Below, in pieces: positions 53,569 through 62,438 of a stretch of DNA of 64,000 bases. Below the pieces are notes generated by a model. That model saw only the letters and a program-made list of their open reading frames with translations. It made no database searches and was not told the DNA's origin. Source of the stretch: Algoriphagus alkaliphilus (lineage in GTDB: Bacteria; Bacteroidota; Bacteroidia; Cytophagales; Cyclobacteriaceae); NCBI RefSeq assembly GCF_900103735.1, contig NZ_FMXE01000003.1:1-64000 (forward strand), read 5' to 3'. A program made the translations under genes and the position numbers. Within the stretch, counting starts at the first letter, position 1. The number at the start of each line of letters is the position of its first letter.

Positions 53569-54537
53569 TTGAATTTAGCTAAAAATATTAGAAATACAGC
53601 CACTCGGGTTTTGCAAAACGAAGCAAATGCCATCTTAAAATTAATTGATGGCTTGGACGGTAGTTTCGAGGCTTGTGTGGAGCGGATTCTACATTCTAAA
53701 GGTCGCGTGGTGATAACAGGAATGGGAAAGAGCGCCATCATAGCAAATAAAATTGTCGCTACCCTGAATTCAACCGGTACGCCTGCATTATTCATGCATG
53801 CAGGTGATGCAATTCATGGTGATTTGGGGATGATCTTGGAGAATGACATCGTTATATGTATCTCAAAATCCGGAAATACGCCGGAAATAAAGGTGCTTGT
53901 TCCACTGTTGAAAAAGCTTGGATCTGTCTTAGTTGCAATGGTCTCTAATATGAATTCGTATCTGGCTGAGCAAGCTGATTTTGTCCTGAATGCGACGATT
54001 GGAGAGGAAGCTTGTCCCCACAATCTTGCTCCAACTACAAGTACTACCGCTCATTTGGCTTTGGGTGATGCTTTGGCTGTCTGTTTACTTGAGGCTAGGG
54101 GCTTCACTTCGGATGATTTTGCTAAATATCATCCCGGAGGTTCGCTTGGAAAGCAGCTCTATCTAAAAGTGGAAGACGTCTTATCCAAGGGGGTGATTCC
54201 GGTTGTCACAGAAGAAGCCGGACTGACTGAGGTGATTATTGAGATCTCAGGAAAAAGGTTGGGAGCTACTGCCGTAAATGACTCAAACGGAAATCTGACT
54301 GGCATCATCACTGACGGAGACTTGAGAAGAATGTTGGGTAAAACCCTGGACATCCAGTCGCTTCGGGCAAAGGATATTATGTCGGTCAATCCAAAAACTA
54401 TTTCAAAAGGCGAATTTGCCATTCGTGCCCTGAATCTGATGCGCAATCATAATATTACCCAATTAGTCGCCTTGGATGAGGGAAAAATCGCCGGTTTTGT
54501 CCATATTCATGATTTGATGAAAGAAGGAATAGTCTAA
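53569..54537 (+). CDS. kdsD: Arabinose-5-phosphate isomerase (KdsD/KpsF/GutQ)
   Basis: This 322-aa protein has an N-terminal SIS domain (GRVVITGMGKSAIIANKIVATLNSTGTPALFMH, CISKSGNTPEIKVLVPLLK, APTTSTTAHLALGDALA). Two CBS domains follow from ~residue 205. It converts ribulose-5-P to arabinose-5-P for KDO and LPS. The start is TTG at 53569 (AGG seven bases before); no in-frame ATG gives the full N-terminus. It is 6 bp from the next gene and co-transcribed with it. Confidence 0.92.
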   Translation: MNLAKNIRNTATRVLQNEANAILKLIDGLDGSFEACVERILHSKGRVVITGMGKSAIIANKIVATLNSTGTPALFMHAGDAIHGDLGMILENDIVICISKSGNTPEIKVLVPLLKKLGSVLVAMVSNMNSYLAEQADFVLNATIGEEACPHNLAPTTSTTAHLALGDALAVCLLEARGFTSDDFAKYHPGGSLGKQLYLKVEDVLSKGVIPVVTEEAGLTEVIIEISGKRLGATAVNDSNGNLTGIITDGDLRRMLGKTLDIQSLRAKDIMSVNPKTISKGEFAIRALNLMRNHNITQLVALDEGKIAGFVHIHDLMKEGIV

Positions 54538-54543
54538 CCCAGC

Positions 54544-55620
54544 ATGCAGGACAAACCCTACATTGTAATCATGGCAGGAGGAATCGGTTCACGATTTTGG
54601 CCATATAGCAGAAATAGCCGACCAAAGCAGTTTTTGGATATCCTTGGTACGGGTAGAAGTCTACTCCAAATGACCTATGACCGATTCAGGGAAATTGCCG
54701 AGCCGTCCCAGTTTATGGTAGTTACCAATCAAGGGTATTTGGATCTAGTCATTGAGCAACTTCCCGAACTGAAATCCCACCAGATACTATCGGAACCACT
54801 TCGGAAAAACACAGCTACCTGTATTGCCTATGCAGCTTATAAAATTTATGCTTTAGATCCTGAAGCTAAACTGATTGTGACTCCCGCTGACCATCTGATT
54901 TTGCAGGAAAAGCGATTTATTTTGACAATGAACAGGGCAATTCAGGCCTCCGAAACAGAAGGAAGGTTGATTACAATCGGGATTAAGCCCAATCGACCTG
55001 AGACCGGCTATGGGTATATCCAATATTTAGAGGGAGATAATGGTAATCCTGCCTTAAAGGTTAAAACCTTTACCGAAAAACCGAACATAAAACTTGCGAA
55101 GACTTTTTTGGATAGCGGCGATTTCGTCTGGAACTCAGGGATTTTTGTATGGAAGGCAAAAAGTTTGCTGGATGCCTTCACTGAAAACTTGCCCGACATT
55201 GCAGAGATTTTTGAAGAAGGAAAATCCCATTTTGGAAAACCGACCGAAAAGGATTTTATCAATAGGGCCTATACCATGGTCAAAAATGTATCCATAGATT
55301 ATGGAATAATGGAGAAGTCGGACAAGGTTTATGTCATTTTGGGTGATTTCGGCTGGTCAGATTTGGGATCATGGCACAGCCTTCATGAGCTGCGGGAAAA
55401 AGATGAGAATAACAATGTGGTTGAGGCTAATGCTTTGTTGTATGACACAACGGATTGCTATATAAAAATGGATAGTGATAAACTGGTGGTGATCGAGGGC
55501 CTCGAAAATTACCTAATCAATGAATCCGAAAATGTTCTCCTGATCTGTAAACTTGGGGGAGAAAAGAAATTTAGAGACTTTGTGGCCAATGCAAAAAAGA
55601 AAGGGGAGGACTTTGTTTAA
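54544..55620 (+). CDS. manC: Mannose-1-phosphate guanylyltransferase
   Basis: This 358-aa enzyme makes GDP-mannose. It has YIVIMAGGIGSRFWPYSRNSRPKQFLDIL (the nucleotide loop), VTPADHLI, FTEKPNIKLAKTFLDSGDFVWNSGIFVWK and VILGDFGWSDLGSWHSL. It is a short single-domain type without the phosphomannose-isomerase fusion. With kdsD it supplies sugars for surface polysaccharides. Confidence 0.93.
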   Translation: MQDKPYIVIMAGGIGSRFWPYSRNSRPKQFLDILGTGRSLLQMTYDRFREIAEPSQFMVVTNQGYLDLVIEQLPELKSHQILSEPLRKNTATCIAYAAYKIYALDPEAKLIVTPADHLILQEKRFILTMNRAIQASETEGRLITIGIKPNRPETGYGYIQYLEGDNGNPALKVKTFTEKPNIKLAKTFLDSGDFVWNSGIFVWKAKSLLDAFTENLPDIAEIFEEGKSHFGKPTEKDFINRAYTMVKNVSIDYGIMEKSDKVYVILGDFGWSDLGSWHSLHELREKDENNNVVEANALLYDTTDCYIKMDSDKLVVIEGLENYLINESENVLLICKLGGEKKFRDFVANAKKKGEDFV

Positions 55621-55775
55621 AATCTCCCCATCCCTTTAGTTTTACATTTCCGCCCTTATTTCTTGATTGACTGTATTTTAATGTTCAATTATCAAGCTCA
55701 ATGTTCAATTTGCAATGCGTTTAGGTAAGACCTTGAAAATTGATCATTGCTTCCCGAAAATTGGTCATTGATGAA

Positions 55776-56552
55776 CTATTTATTCCGCTGACGAATTGCC
55801 TCATAAATCGCCACGCCTGCAGATACCGAAACATTCAAGCTTTCAATATTTCCTGCCATCGGAATCTTTACTTTATCATCCACGATCCCAAATATCTCCT
55901 GAGAAATACCATCTTCTTCAGATCCCATGACCAATGCCACTGGTGAAGAAAAATCGGCATCATACATCACCTTTTCTGTTTTCTCGGTAATTGCTACCAG
56001 GGTTAAACCCATTTTTTGTAATTCACGACAGGTGTAAAACAGGTTTTTGACGCGGGCTACAGGAAGGAAATTCAAGGCACCGGAGGAGGTTTTAATCGCA
56101 TCTGAATTGATTTGAGCACTTCCTTTCTCCGGAATTACGATCGCATCTACTCCTGCACATTCTGCAGTTCTGGCGATTGCGCCAAAGTTCCGTACATCAG
56201 TAATGTGATCAAGTACCAAGATGAGTGGGGATTTTCCCACGGCAAAGCAATTGTCGATCACATTGTCAAGCGAAGCATAGACAATCGAGGACATCTGCGC
56301 TACTACTCCCTGATGGTTCTTTCGGGTAATTCGATTGAGTTTGGCATCAGGAACTCTGACAACCGGGATTTTTTCTGCTTTGCAAAGCTGAAGCAATTCC
56401 TTGATCAAGTCATTGTTCAGCTCTTTTTGTACGAGTACTTTGTCGATTTCTTTGCCTGCATGGATGGCCTCCATTACAGATCGGGTACCGAATATAAAAT
56501 CTTTTTCAGTGGCTGCTTTATCGATTAGAAAGCCATCCTTCCGCTTCTCCAT
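55776..56552 (-). CDS. rlmB: 23S rRNA 2'-O-methyltransferase (SpoU/TrmH family)
   Basis: This 258-aa protein has an N-terminal substrate-binding domain (FIFGTRSVMEAIHAGKEIDKVLVQKEL, NHQGVVAQMS). The SPOUT knot follows: LILVLDHITDVRNFGAIARTAECAGVDAIVIP (motif 1), LVMGSEEDGIS (motif 2) and IPMAGNIESLNVSVSAGVAIYE (motif 3). It fits RlmB, which methylates G2251, although other SpoU subfamilies look alike. Its start overlaps the GWxTD gene by 28 bp. Confidence 0.88.
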   Translation of the reverse strand: MEKRKDGFLIDKAATEKDFIFGTRSVMEAIHAGKEIDKVLVQKELNNDLIKELLQLCKAEKIPVVRVPDAKLNRITRKNHQGVVAQMSSIVYASLDNVIDNCFAVGKSPLILVLDHITDVRNFGAIARTAECAGVDAIVIPEKGSAQINSDAIKTSSGALNFLPVARVKNLFYTCRELQKMGLTLVAITEKTEKVMYDADFSSPVALVMGSEEDGISQEIFGIVDDKVKIPMAGNIESLNVSVSAGVAIYEAIRQRNK

Positions 56553-57760
56553 TGGGAAATGTTTTTGAACCAGATAGGCTGATAGGCACGGGATCTGTTC
56601 AGGGTGTAGAAATGTGGGCTGAGTATTGTTTTAGCCCTCACAAAGGTAAACTTAATTTTTGAGCTTGCGTCCATGCCCGCATAGGACCAGACTTCCCTAT
56701 CCAAGTAAAAATTCACTTCCTGTGGTGGCCCCATGACGATATATACCATTCCTCTATCTGTCTTCCAGCCTTCTTTGAAATCGGTAAATAGAATATTTGC
56801 AAATTCTACCAAGCGAAAATAATTACGAATCAGTTCCTTGGCGATTTCAGGGTTACGGGTCAGATTGATCCAGTATTCATCGAGTGCCTTTTTTTTGTCC
56901 TGGGCAAGAATCAGGGTTTCATGTTCTTTTCGGGTAGAAATGTAGGTGACCATCTGAACCATTTCTTCCCAGTCCTTTACCTTTGGAAATGATTCGTGTG
57001 TTGTTTTTAGTAAAAGCCCTGTCTGGGCAGTGGTGTCGGTTTGGAAAAAGTAATAGCCCTCTTCACTAAATTCCTTAGGGATATTGGACAAGAAGTCACC
57101 CATATTAATTACATTTAGTTCTTTTGGGATATCTGCGGGACGGGTCTCCATAGGAGGAAAAGGCACATCAAACTTGATCGGGTAAAAGAATGAGTAGATA
57201 GAGGGCGATGTTACTGTTTTGAAAAGCAAGGACTCTCCCTTATTTAAGTAGTTTTGATCAAACGGGATTTCATTGGCGTAATAAGCGCCAAAGTCAGGTT
57301 GATCCAAGACATATTGACTTTTCAAGTCAATGTGATAGACATATTCATCCCCTTGACGCGTATCCAAAACTGTCAATAGTGCGATCGCTGTTTTTTGGAT
57401 TTCCGGGATTTCTACCATTTTTTCAAATATCCAATGTCTATCCGAATCCGCTTTTAGATCGTTTTCTGTCAAGAGATTGATTTTATCAGAGCCAATTTCC
57501 TGATCATAGGAATTGAGTATCGAATAGCTAAAGCTAAAATTTGTGAATACAGGAGCTTCTTCGATTTTTTCAATGACAAATTGGACTTTGAAACTTTCCT
57601 TACTGGTCTTTATCGGAATGATTTTCAATCCCAGGCGCGAATATAGCGAATACCTCAGAGCCTGATCTGTGGAAGATAGGGTTTTTTGGGCGAGTGAATG
57701 ATGAGAAGTTATAAATGAAGCAAAAAGAAATACTACTAGCTGGGTGAGGATTGGATTCAT
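56525..57760 (-). CDS. GWxTD-domain exported protein
   Basis: This 411-aa protein has signal peptide QLVVFLFASFITSHHSLAQ. A strand-rich first half is followed by the GWxTD domain (WINLTRNPEIAKELIRNYFRLVEFANILFTDFKEGWKTDRGMVYIVMGPPQEV, containing GWKTD). The family is common in Bacteroidota and other phyla, has no proven activity, and is always exported. The ATG at 57760 gives a proper signal peptide; the longer frame does not. Confidence 0.88.
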   Translation of the reverse strand: MNPILTQLVVFLFASFITSHHSLAQKTLSSTDQALRYSLYSRLGLKIIPIKTSKESFKVQFVIEKIEEAPVFTNFSFSYSILNSYDQEIGSDKINLLTENDLKADSDRHWIFEKMVEIPEIQKTAIALLTVLDTRQGDEYVYHIDLKSQYVLDQPDFGAYYANEIPFDQNYLNKGESLLFKTVTSPSIYSFFYPIKFDVPFPPMETRPADIPKELNVINMGDFLSNIPKEFSEEGYYFFQTDTTAQTGLLLKTTHESFPKVKDWEEMVQMVTYISTRKEHETLILAQDKKKALDEYWINLTRNPEIAKELIRNYFRLVEFANILFTDFKEGWKTDRGMVYIVMGPPQEVNFYLDREVWSYAGMDASSKIKFTFVRAKTILSPHFYTLNRSRAYQPIWFKNISQWRSGRMAF

Positions 57761-57821
57761 TAGATCTTGATCTCGGTTTTTAAAAATTAGACTTACTTTT
57801 GCCAAAATACTAAATTTTCAA

Positions 57822-58619
57822 ATGGCTACCTATACAACGGAAATCGCCTCTGACAAGTTGATCAGCGACAATCCTATCCATCAAAGACTTCTCAAAGCAT
57901 ATATCGCCGCCAAGCCTTGGATTTCCGGTAGTTTACTGGAAGTGGGCTGCGGAGAGGGAAGAGGAGTTGAGGAACTTTTGCCCTTGGCAGCGAGCTACAT
58001 AGGTTTGGATAAAATCGGAGAGGTAATCACCATGCTAAAGGAAAAGTATCATAAAGTCGATTTTCGTCAGGCTGTGATTCCTCCATTTTTGGACTTTGAA
58101 AATAATTCTTTTGAGACGATTGTTAGTTTTCAGGTGATTGAACACATCGAAAATGATCATCTCTTCCTTCAGGAAATCTATCGCATGCTAAAGCCGGGAG
58201 GAAAGGCCATAATTTCAACACCCAACATCAACCATACCCTGTCACGAAATCCATGGCATGAGCGAGAATACAAGCCTCAGGAATTGATAGATTTAGCTGC
58301 CGGGATTTTTGACAAAGTCGAGGCAATGGGAATTGGCGGGAATGAAAAAGTATGGGCATATCATGAAGCTAATCGAAAGTCCGTCCAAAAGATCATGCGC
58401 TTTGATATTTTTGACCTGCAGCATAAGCTTCCTGCTTCGGTATTAAGGTTTCCTTATGAGATCCTAAATCGCAGGAACCGAAACAAACTTCATAAACAAC
58501 AGGGCAGATCCGTGGTGGAGATCAGTCATGAAGACTTTCCACTGGTGGAGGATCCTGCAAAAGGACTTGATTTGTTTTTTATCCTTTGGAAAAAATCACG
58601 AGTAGTTTATTTGCCATAA
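57822..58619 (+). CDS. SAM-dependent class I methyltransferase
   Basis: This 265-aa protein has SAM motif I in LLEVGCGEGRGVEELLPLA, with IGLDKIGE, IVSFQVIEHIENDHLFLQEIYRMLKPGGKAIIST (motifs II and III) after it. The pattern is the Methyltransf_11/UbiE type. The C-terminal ~70 residues are unassigned. The substrate is unknown. It lies divergently from the GWxTD gene with a 60-bp shared promoter region. Confidence 0.85.
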   Translation: MATYTTEIASDKLISDNPIHQRLLKAYIAAKPWISGSLLEVGCGEGRGVEELLPLAASYIGLDKIGEVITMLKEKYHKVDFRQAVIPPFLDFENNSFETIVSFQVIEHIENDHLFLQEIYRMLKPGGKAIISTPNINHTLSRNPWHEREYKPQELIDLAAGIFDKVEAMGIGGNEKVWAYHEANRKSVQKIMRFDIFDLQHKLPASVLRFPYEILNRRNRNKLHKQQGRSVVEISHEDFPLVEDPAKGLDLFFILWKKSRVVYLP

Positions 58620-58702
58620 AGGCGCTCAGGCACAAGTTTTTTCTTGAAAAGTCAATCTTCGTGGCTTTGTAGCAAAAAATTGGATACCATTCTGAAAAAA
58701 TC

Positions 58703-58733
58703 AAAAAGGCGAGAAGTTTAATCCCGCCTTTTT
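58703..58733. terminator. Bidirectional terminator
   Basis: The stem AAAAAGGCG / CGCCTTTTT lies between two convergent genes, with A and T tracts on either side. Confidence 0.8.
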
Positions 58734-58753
58734 TTGGTTTCCGTAAGAGGAAT

Positions 58754-61738
58754 TTACCTCCGCTCTAATACTCCCGGCTGTGCGCTTTCTATTCCGATCA
58801 GATTTTCCAACCGCAGCTTTAGCGATTGAGCTTCTTCCTGATATCCTCTTTCTTCGAGAAGCGGAATGAAGTATTTTACCATTTCGATCGATATCATCAT
58901 ATCTCTGTCATATCCTCTGTTTTCCCGAGTATAGAAGTCGATCATATCCAGCGATCTTTTGGAGATTTTTTCAATGATGTCCAGGGCTTTTTCGTCTTCA
59001 CCTACTTCAAAGAATAAAGGAACCGACTGTCCGCTACTGAGATCATAAGGCATAGCCTTATGAGGCATGGTTTCCAGACCATAATTGAGCAAAGTAGCTG
59101 CTTGTTCCATCTTATCCTCGTCCAAAAGCGCCATTACGATGGTATTCAGCGAGCTTCTGTGATTGGAGGCGAATCTTCTGTATTCTTCATCGAGGTAGGC
59201 ATTGGGATCGTTCATTCCACGGAAAGCAAATTTTTCCATATAGTTCTTGAAAGCTATATCCGTATTGACCAGCTCCTCCCGCACGAATTCAGGTTTGCGG
59301 ATAGGTAGTAGGCGATAAGTCATGCCTTCCATCACCACATGATTTGCCACATTGATTCCTATGGATGAAAGGGACGTGTTATTGAAGTAGATCGGCCTTT
59401 CCCAGTTATTGCTTACGATCAGGTCGATCAGCATCAAGGTTCCTTTGGTGACATATTGACCTTTTACTTGTAAGTTCATTTGTGTGGTGAAAAGATCCTT
59501 AAACTGAGGAGGAACAATTTCGTCATTTGAAGCAAAGCTGCTGTCCACTTCCAAAATCAGATTTCGTGATGGAACCATGTTTACCACACTTCTTCCTCCT
59601 GTCTTCATTTTTAAAAGATCGGAACCGGAATTCAACAATTTGAGGTATTCTGAAGCTGATATCGCACTCAAGCTTTCCTGTTCCATGACATAAAGCACAT
59701 CATTGGTTCCTTTTTGGTAGCGTTCATTAGCCAAAGAGAATGGTAGCGCTGCTGATTCATTGACTGGACGTGTCATTTGCTGCACATACCAATCGGTATC
59801 AAAATAACTCAAGACAATTACTCTGACATCAGTTCGGAAGTTTTCCACTTCCTGTACATACCAGAGCGGGAAGGTGTCATTATCACCTCCGGTGAACAGA
59901 ATTGCGTTAGGAGCGCAAGATGCCAGGAAGTTTCTGGCTGAATCAACTGAGAAAAAGCGTCCTTTTCGATTATGATCGTCCCAGTTTTCAGCGCCCATCA
60001 GACCTGCCACCGGCAAGGTGATCAAAGTAGCAATGATCGCTCCGGTACTGAGATTTTTGGTGGCTTTTCCGATTCCATGTGCTATGGCAAGCACTCCAAG
60101 TCCTGCCCAGATGGCAAAAGCATAGAAGCTACCCACATAGATATAATCCCGCTCCCGGGGCTCCACAGGGGGTGAGTTCAGGTAGAGTACCAGTACCACT
60201 CCCATCATCAAAAAGAGCATCAAATTGACATAGAAGTACTTTGGGTCTTTTTTGGCCTGAAAGAAAATCCCGATCAATCCCAAAATCAATGGGAGCATGA
60301 GGTAATTGTTGTGTCCCTTATTTTCTTTGATATAATCCGGGTATTTATCTCCAAATGCATCTGTCAATCCAATCCAAGGCGCATCTGAGAAGTCACTTTC
60401 CCTGCCGGAAAAATTCCACATGAAATACCTCCAATACATGTGTCCCAACTGATGGCTGAACATGAAATAAAGGTTATCACCAAATGTAGGTTCCTGTCCT
60501 TCCCTGAGGCCAAGCTTGGAGCGATAGATTCGTTTATGATTTTCCTGTGTGGAATAGATCCGGGGCAAAATGGTTGTCTTGGTAGGATCGTAGGTGTTTT
60601 TCAATTCGTAATCGACGATCTCATACTTGTCTTTGCCTTTCATATAGATGGGTACACCTTCTGTCTGTTCTACAAGTTGAGCAGTGAAATACTGACCGTA
60701 GAGCAAGGGCCGATAACCGTATTGTTCACGTTTCAGATAGGAGACAAAACTGATGATGTCCTTTGGGGCATTTTCATTAATAACCGGATCTTGATTTGAT
60801 CTGACTATTACTAAGGTATAGCTTCCATATCCGATGAGGATAAATACCAATGATAAAAGGACGGTATTCAAGAGTATTTTTTCTTTTTGAATAGAATAGC
60901 GTATCCCGTAAACCAATGCTCCTAGGAAGAGAATAATGAAGAAGATAATGCCCGATCCAAATGGCAATCCGATGCTATTGACAAAGAAAATCTCCATCCA
61001 ACCTGCAAGGCTTGGTAATCCCGGGATGATCAGATTATTAATGATAATCAGGGCAACTCCACCCAAAAACATAGCGAAAAAGGCTCCCTTTAGGGTTGCA
61101 TTTTGATACTTTTTAAAATAATAGACCAATGCCAATGCAGGCAGTGTAACAAGATTCAATAAGTGAACTCCTATAGATAGTCCTACCAAATAGGCAATAA
61201 ATATCATCCATCGGTTTTCTTCTTTTGGGTCTTTGATCACTTCCCACTTCAGGAATGCCCAAATCACAATAGCCGTAAAGAAGGAAGACATCGCATAAAC
61301 TTCAGCCTCTACCGCTGAAAACCAAAAGCTGTCTGAGAAGGTGTAAATCAAGGACCCAACCATAGCTGATCCCATCAAAGCGATGATTTGGCCTTTCGTT
61401 TCTTTTCCTTCTTCGATGGTGAAGATTCTTTTCCCAAATAAAGTAATGGACCAAAAAAGGAAGAGAATAGTAAATCCGGAGAATAAGGCACTACCAATAT
61501 TCATCCAATAAGCAACCTGTAATCCGTCTCCCATGGCCAAAAAGCCAAAAAATCGATAGATCAGCAAGAAGAATGGAGCTCCCGGAGGGTGAGGCACTTG
61601 GAGCTTGTAGGAAACTGCAATAAACTCGCTTGGATCCCAAAAACTAGCGGTTTGTTCTACAGTAAGAATGTACACCAGCGTGGCTACGGCAAAAATGACC
61701 CAGCCGGTAACGTTATTGATCTGCTTATAATTGAGCAT
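58754..61738 (-). CDS. DUF2723 membrane protein, putative protein O-mannosyltransferase-like
   Basis: This 994-aa protein has about 11-13 membrane helices in the first ~590 residues and a C-terminal ~400-residue soluble part with a helical-repeat end. The N-terminus TVEQTASFWDPSEFIAVSYKLQVPHPPGAPFFLLIYRFFG is the DUF2723 signature, with the Asp/Glu of the first periplasmic loop (WDPSEF) typical of GT-C glycosyltransferases. DUF2723 includes human TMEM260, an O-mannosyltransferase. In Bacteroidota it may glycosylate exported proteins, but this is by family only. It is a long single-gene unit. Confidence 0.85.
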   Translation of the reverse strand: MLNYKQINNVTGWVIFAVATLVYILTVEQTASFWDPSEFIAVSYKLQVPHPPGAPFFLLIYRFFGFLAMGDGLQVAYWMNIGSALFSGFTILFLFWSITLFGKRIFTIEEGKETKGQIIALMGSAMVGSLIYTFSDSFWFSAVEAEVYAMSSFFTAIVIWAFLKWEVIKDPKEENRWMIFIAYLVGLSIGVHLLNLVTLPALALVYYFKKYQNATLKGAFFAMFLGGVALIIINNLIIPGLPSLAGWMEIFFVNSIGLPFGSGIIFFIILFLGALVYGIRYSIQKEKILLNTVLLSLVFILIGYGSYTLVIVRSNQDPVINENAPKDIISFVSYLKREQYGYRPLLYGQYFTAQLVEQTEGVPIYMKGKDKYEIVDYELKNTYDPTKTTILPRIYSTQENHKRIYRSKLGLREGQEPTFGDNLYFMFSHQLGHMYWRYFMWNFSGRESDFSDAPWIGLTDAFGDKYPDYIKENKGHNNYLMLPLILGLIGIFFQAKKDPKYFYVNLMLFLMMGVVLVLYLNSPPVEPRERDYIYVGSFYAFAIWAGLGVLAIAHGIGKATKNLSTGAIIATLITLPVAGLMGAENWDDHNRKGRFFSVDSARNFLASCAPNAILFTGGDNDTFPLWYVQEVENFRTDVRVIVLSYFDTDWYVQQMTRPVNESAALPFSLANERYQKGTNDVLYVMEQESLSAISASEYLKLLNSGSDLLKMKTGGRSVVNMVPSRNLILEVDSSFASNDEIVPPQFKDLFTTQMNLQVKGQYVTKGTLMLIDLIVSNNWERPIYFNNTSLSSIGINVANHVVMEGMTYRLLPIRKPEFVREELVNTDIAFKNYMEKFAFRGMNDPNAYLDEEYRRFASNHRSSLNTIVMALLDEDKMEQAATLLNYGLETMPHKAMPYDLSSGQSVPLFFEVGEDEKALDIIEKISKRSLDMIDFYTRENRGYDRDMMISIEMVKYFIPLLEERGYQEEAQSLKLRLENLIGIESAQPGVLERR

Positions 61739-61839
61739 TAAAACGGTAAATTAGTCGGGGCGAAAATATAAAATTTTACTCCATTTCAGGTTTTTTTAGC
61801 ACTTTTTAAAAGTTTGGGATAACTGAGCAAAAATTTTCG

Positions 61840-61855
61840 TGTGACAAAAATTACG
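61840..61855 (+). promoter_or_regulatory. Weak Crp/Fnr-like half site upstream of trxA
   Basis: TGTGA-CAAAAA-TTACG keeps the left half of the TGTGA-N6-TCACA consensus. It lies about 53 bp before the trxA ATG. Confidence 0.35.
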
Positions 61856-61907
61856 GTGTAACAGGCTTTGGTGAGCTATTTTTGTTGAGTATTTAATATT
61901 AAAATCC

Positions 61908-62228
61908 ATGAGTACGCAGCCAAAAACATTTCAGGAACTAATTCAAGGGGATATTCCCGTTTTGGTAGATTTCTTTGCTACCTGGTGTGGACCTTGCAAA
62001 ATGATGCAACCTATTCTGGAAGATACCTCCAGGCAATTAGGCGATAAAGTCAAAATCGTGAAGGTGGATATTGATAAAAATCCGCTTGCAGCAGGAAAAT
62101 TTCAGGTTAGGGGTGTTCCGACATTGATCCTTTTTCACAAAGGGAAAGCGATCTGGAGACAATCTGGAGTGGTTCCTACGCATCAATTAGTTCAAATTAT
62201 TGAATCCAATCGGGGTGCCTTTGCTTAA
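61908..62228 (+). CDS. trxA: Thioredoxin
   Basis: This 106-aa protein has FATWCGPCKMMQPIL with the redox CGPC, VKVDIDKNPLAAGKFQVRGVPTLILF with the conserved cis-Pro, and a short C-terminal helix. There is no signal peptide, so it is cytoplasmic. It lies 210 bp before the persulfide dioxygenase gene on the same strand, and both have Crp/Fnr-like sites near their starts, suggesting a shared sulfur or redox response. Confidence 0.95.
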   Translation: MSTQPKTFQELIQGDIPVLVDFFATWCGPCKMMQPILEDTSRQLGDKVKIVKVDIDKNPLAAGKFQVRGVPTLILFHKGKAIWRQSGVVPTHQLVQIIESNRGAFA

Positions 62229-62234
62229 AACCAA

Positions 62235-62250
62235 TGTGACAAAAGTCATT
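62235..62250 (+). promoter_or_regulatory. Crp/Fnr-like site upstream of the persulfide dioxygenase
   Basis: TGTGA-CAAAAG-TCATT matches the palindromic consensus in eight of ten half-site positions. It lies about 190 bp before the ATG at 62439, in a 210-bp intergenic region. Confidence 0.5.
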
Positions 62251-62438
62251 TTGAATTCAGTTTTTAGAAAATAATTTTGATGAAGTTTTAAAAGGAATTA
62301 ATAAGACGAATCAAATAGATTAGAGGATGACGCTAACCTCACCCGCCGGATGATTATTAGTCATGAGCCATAGGCAATAAGGCCCAACATTTCTCCGGAT
62401 GGCTATCAAGTTGAACACTAAAAAAAAATGATAATACT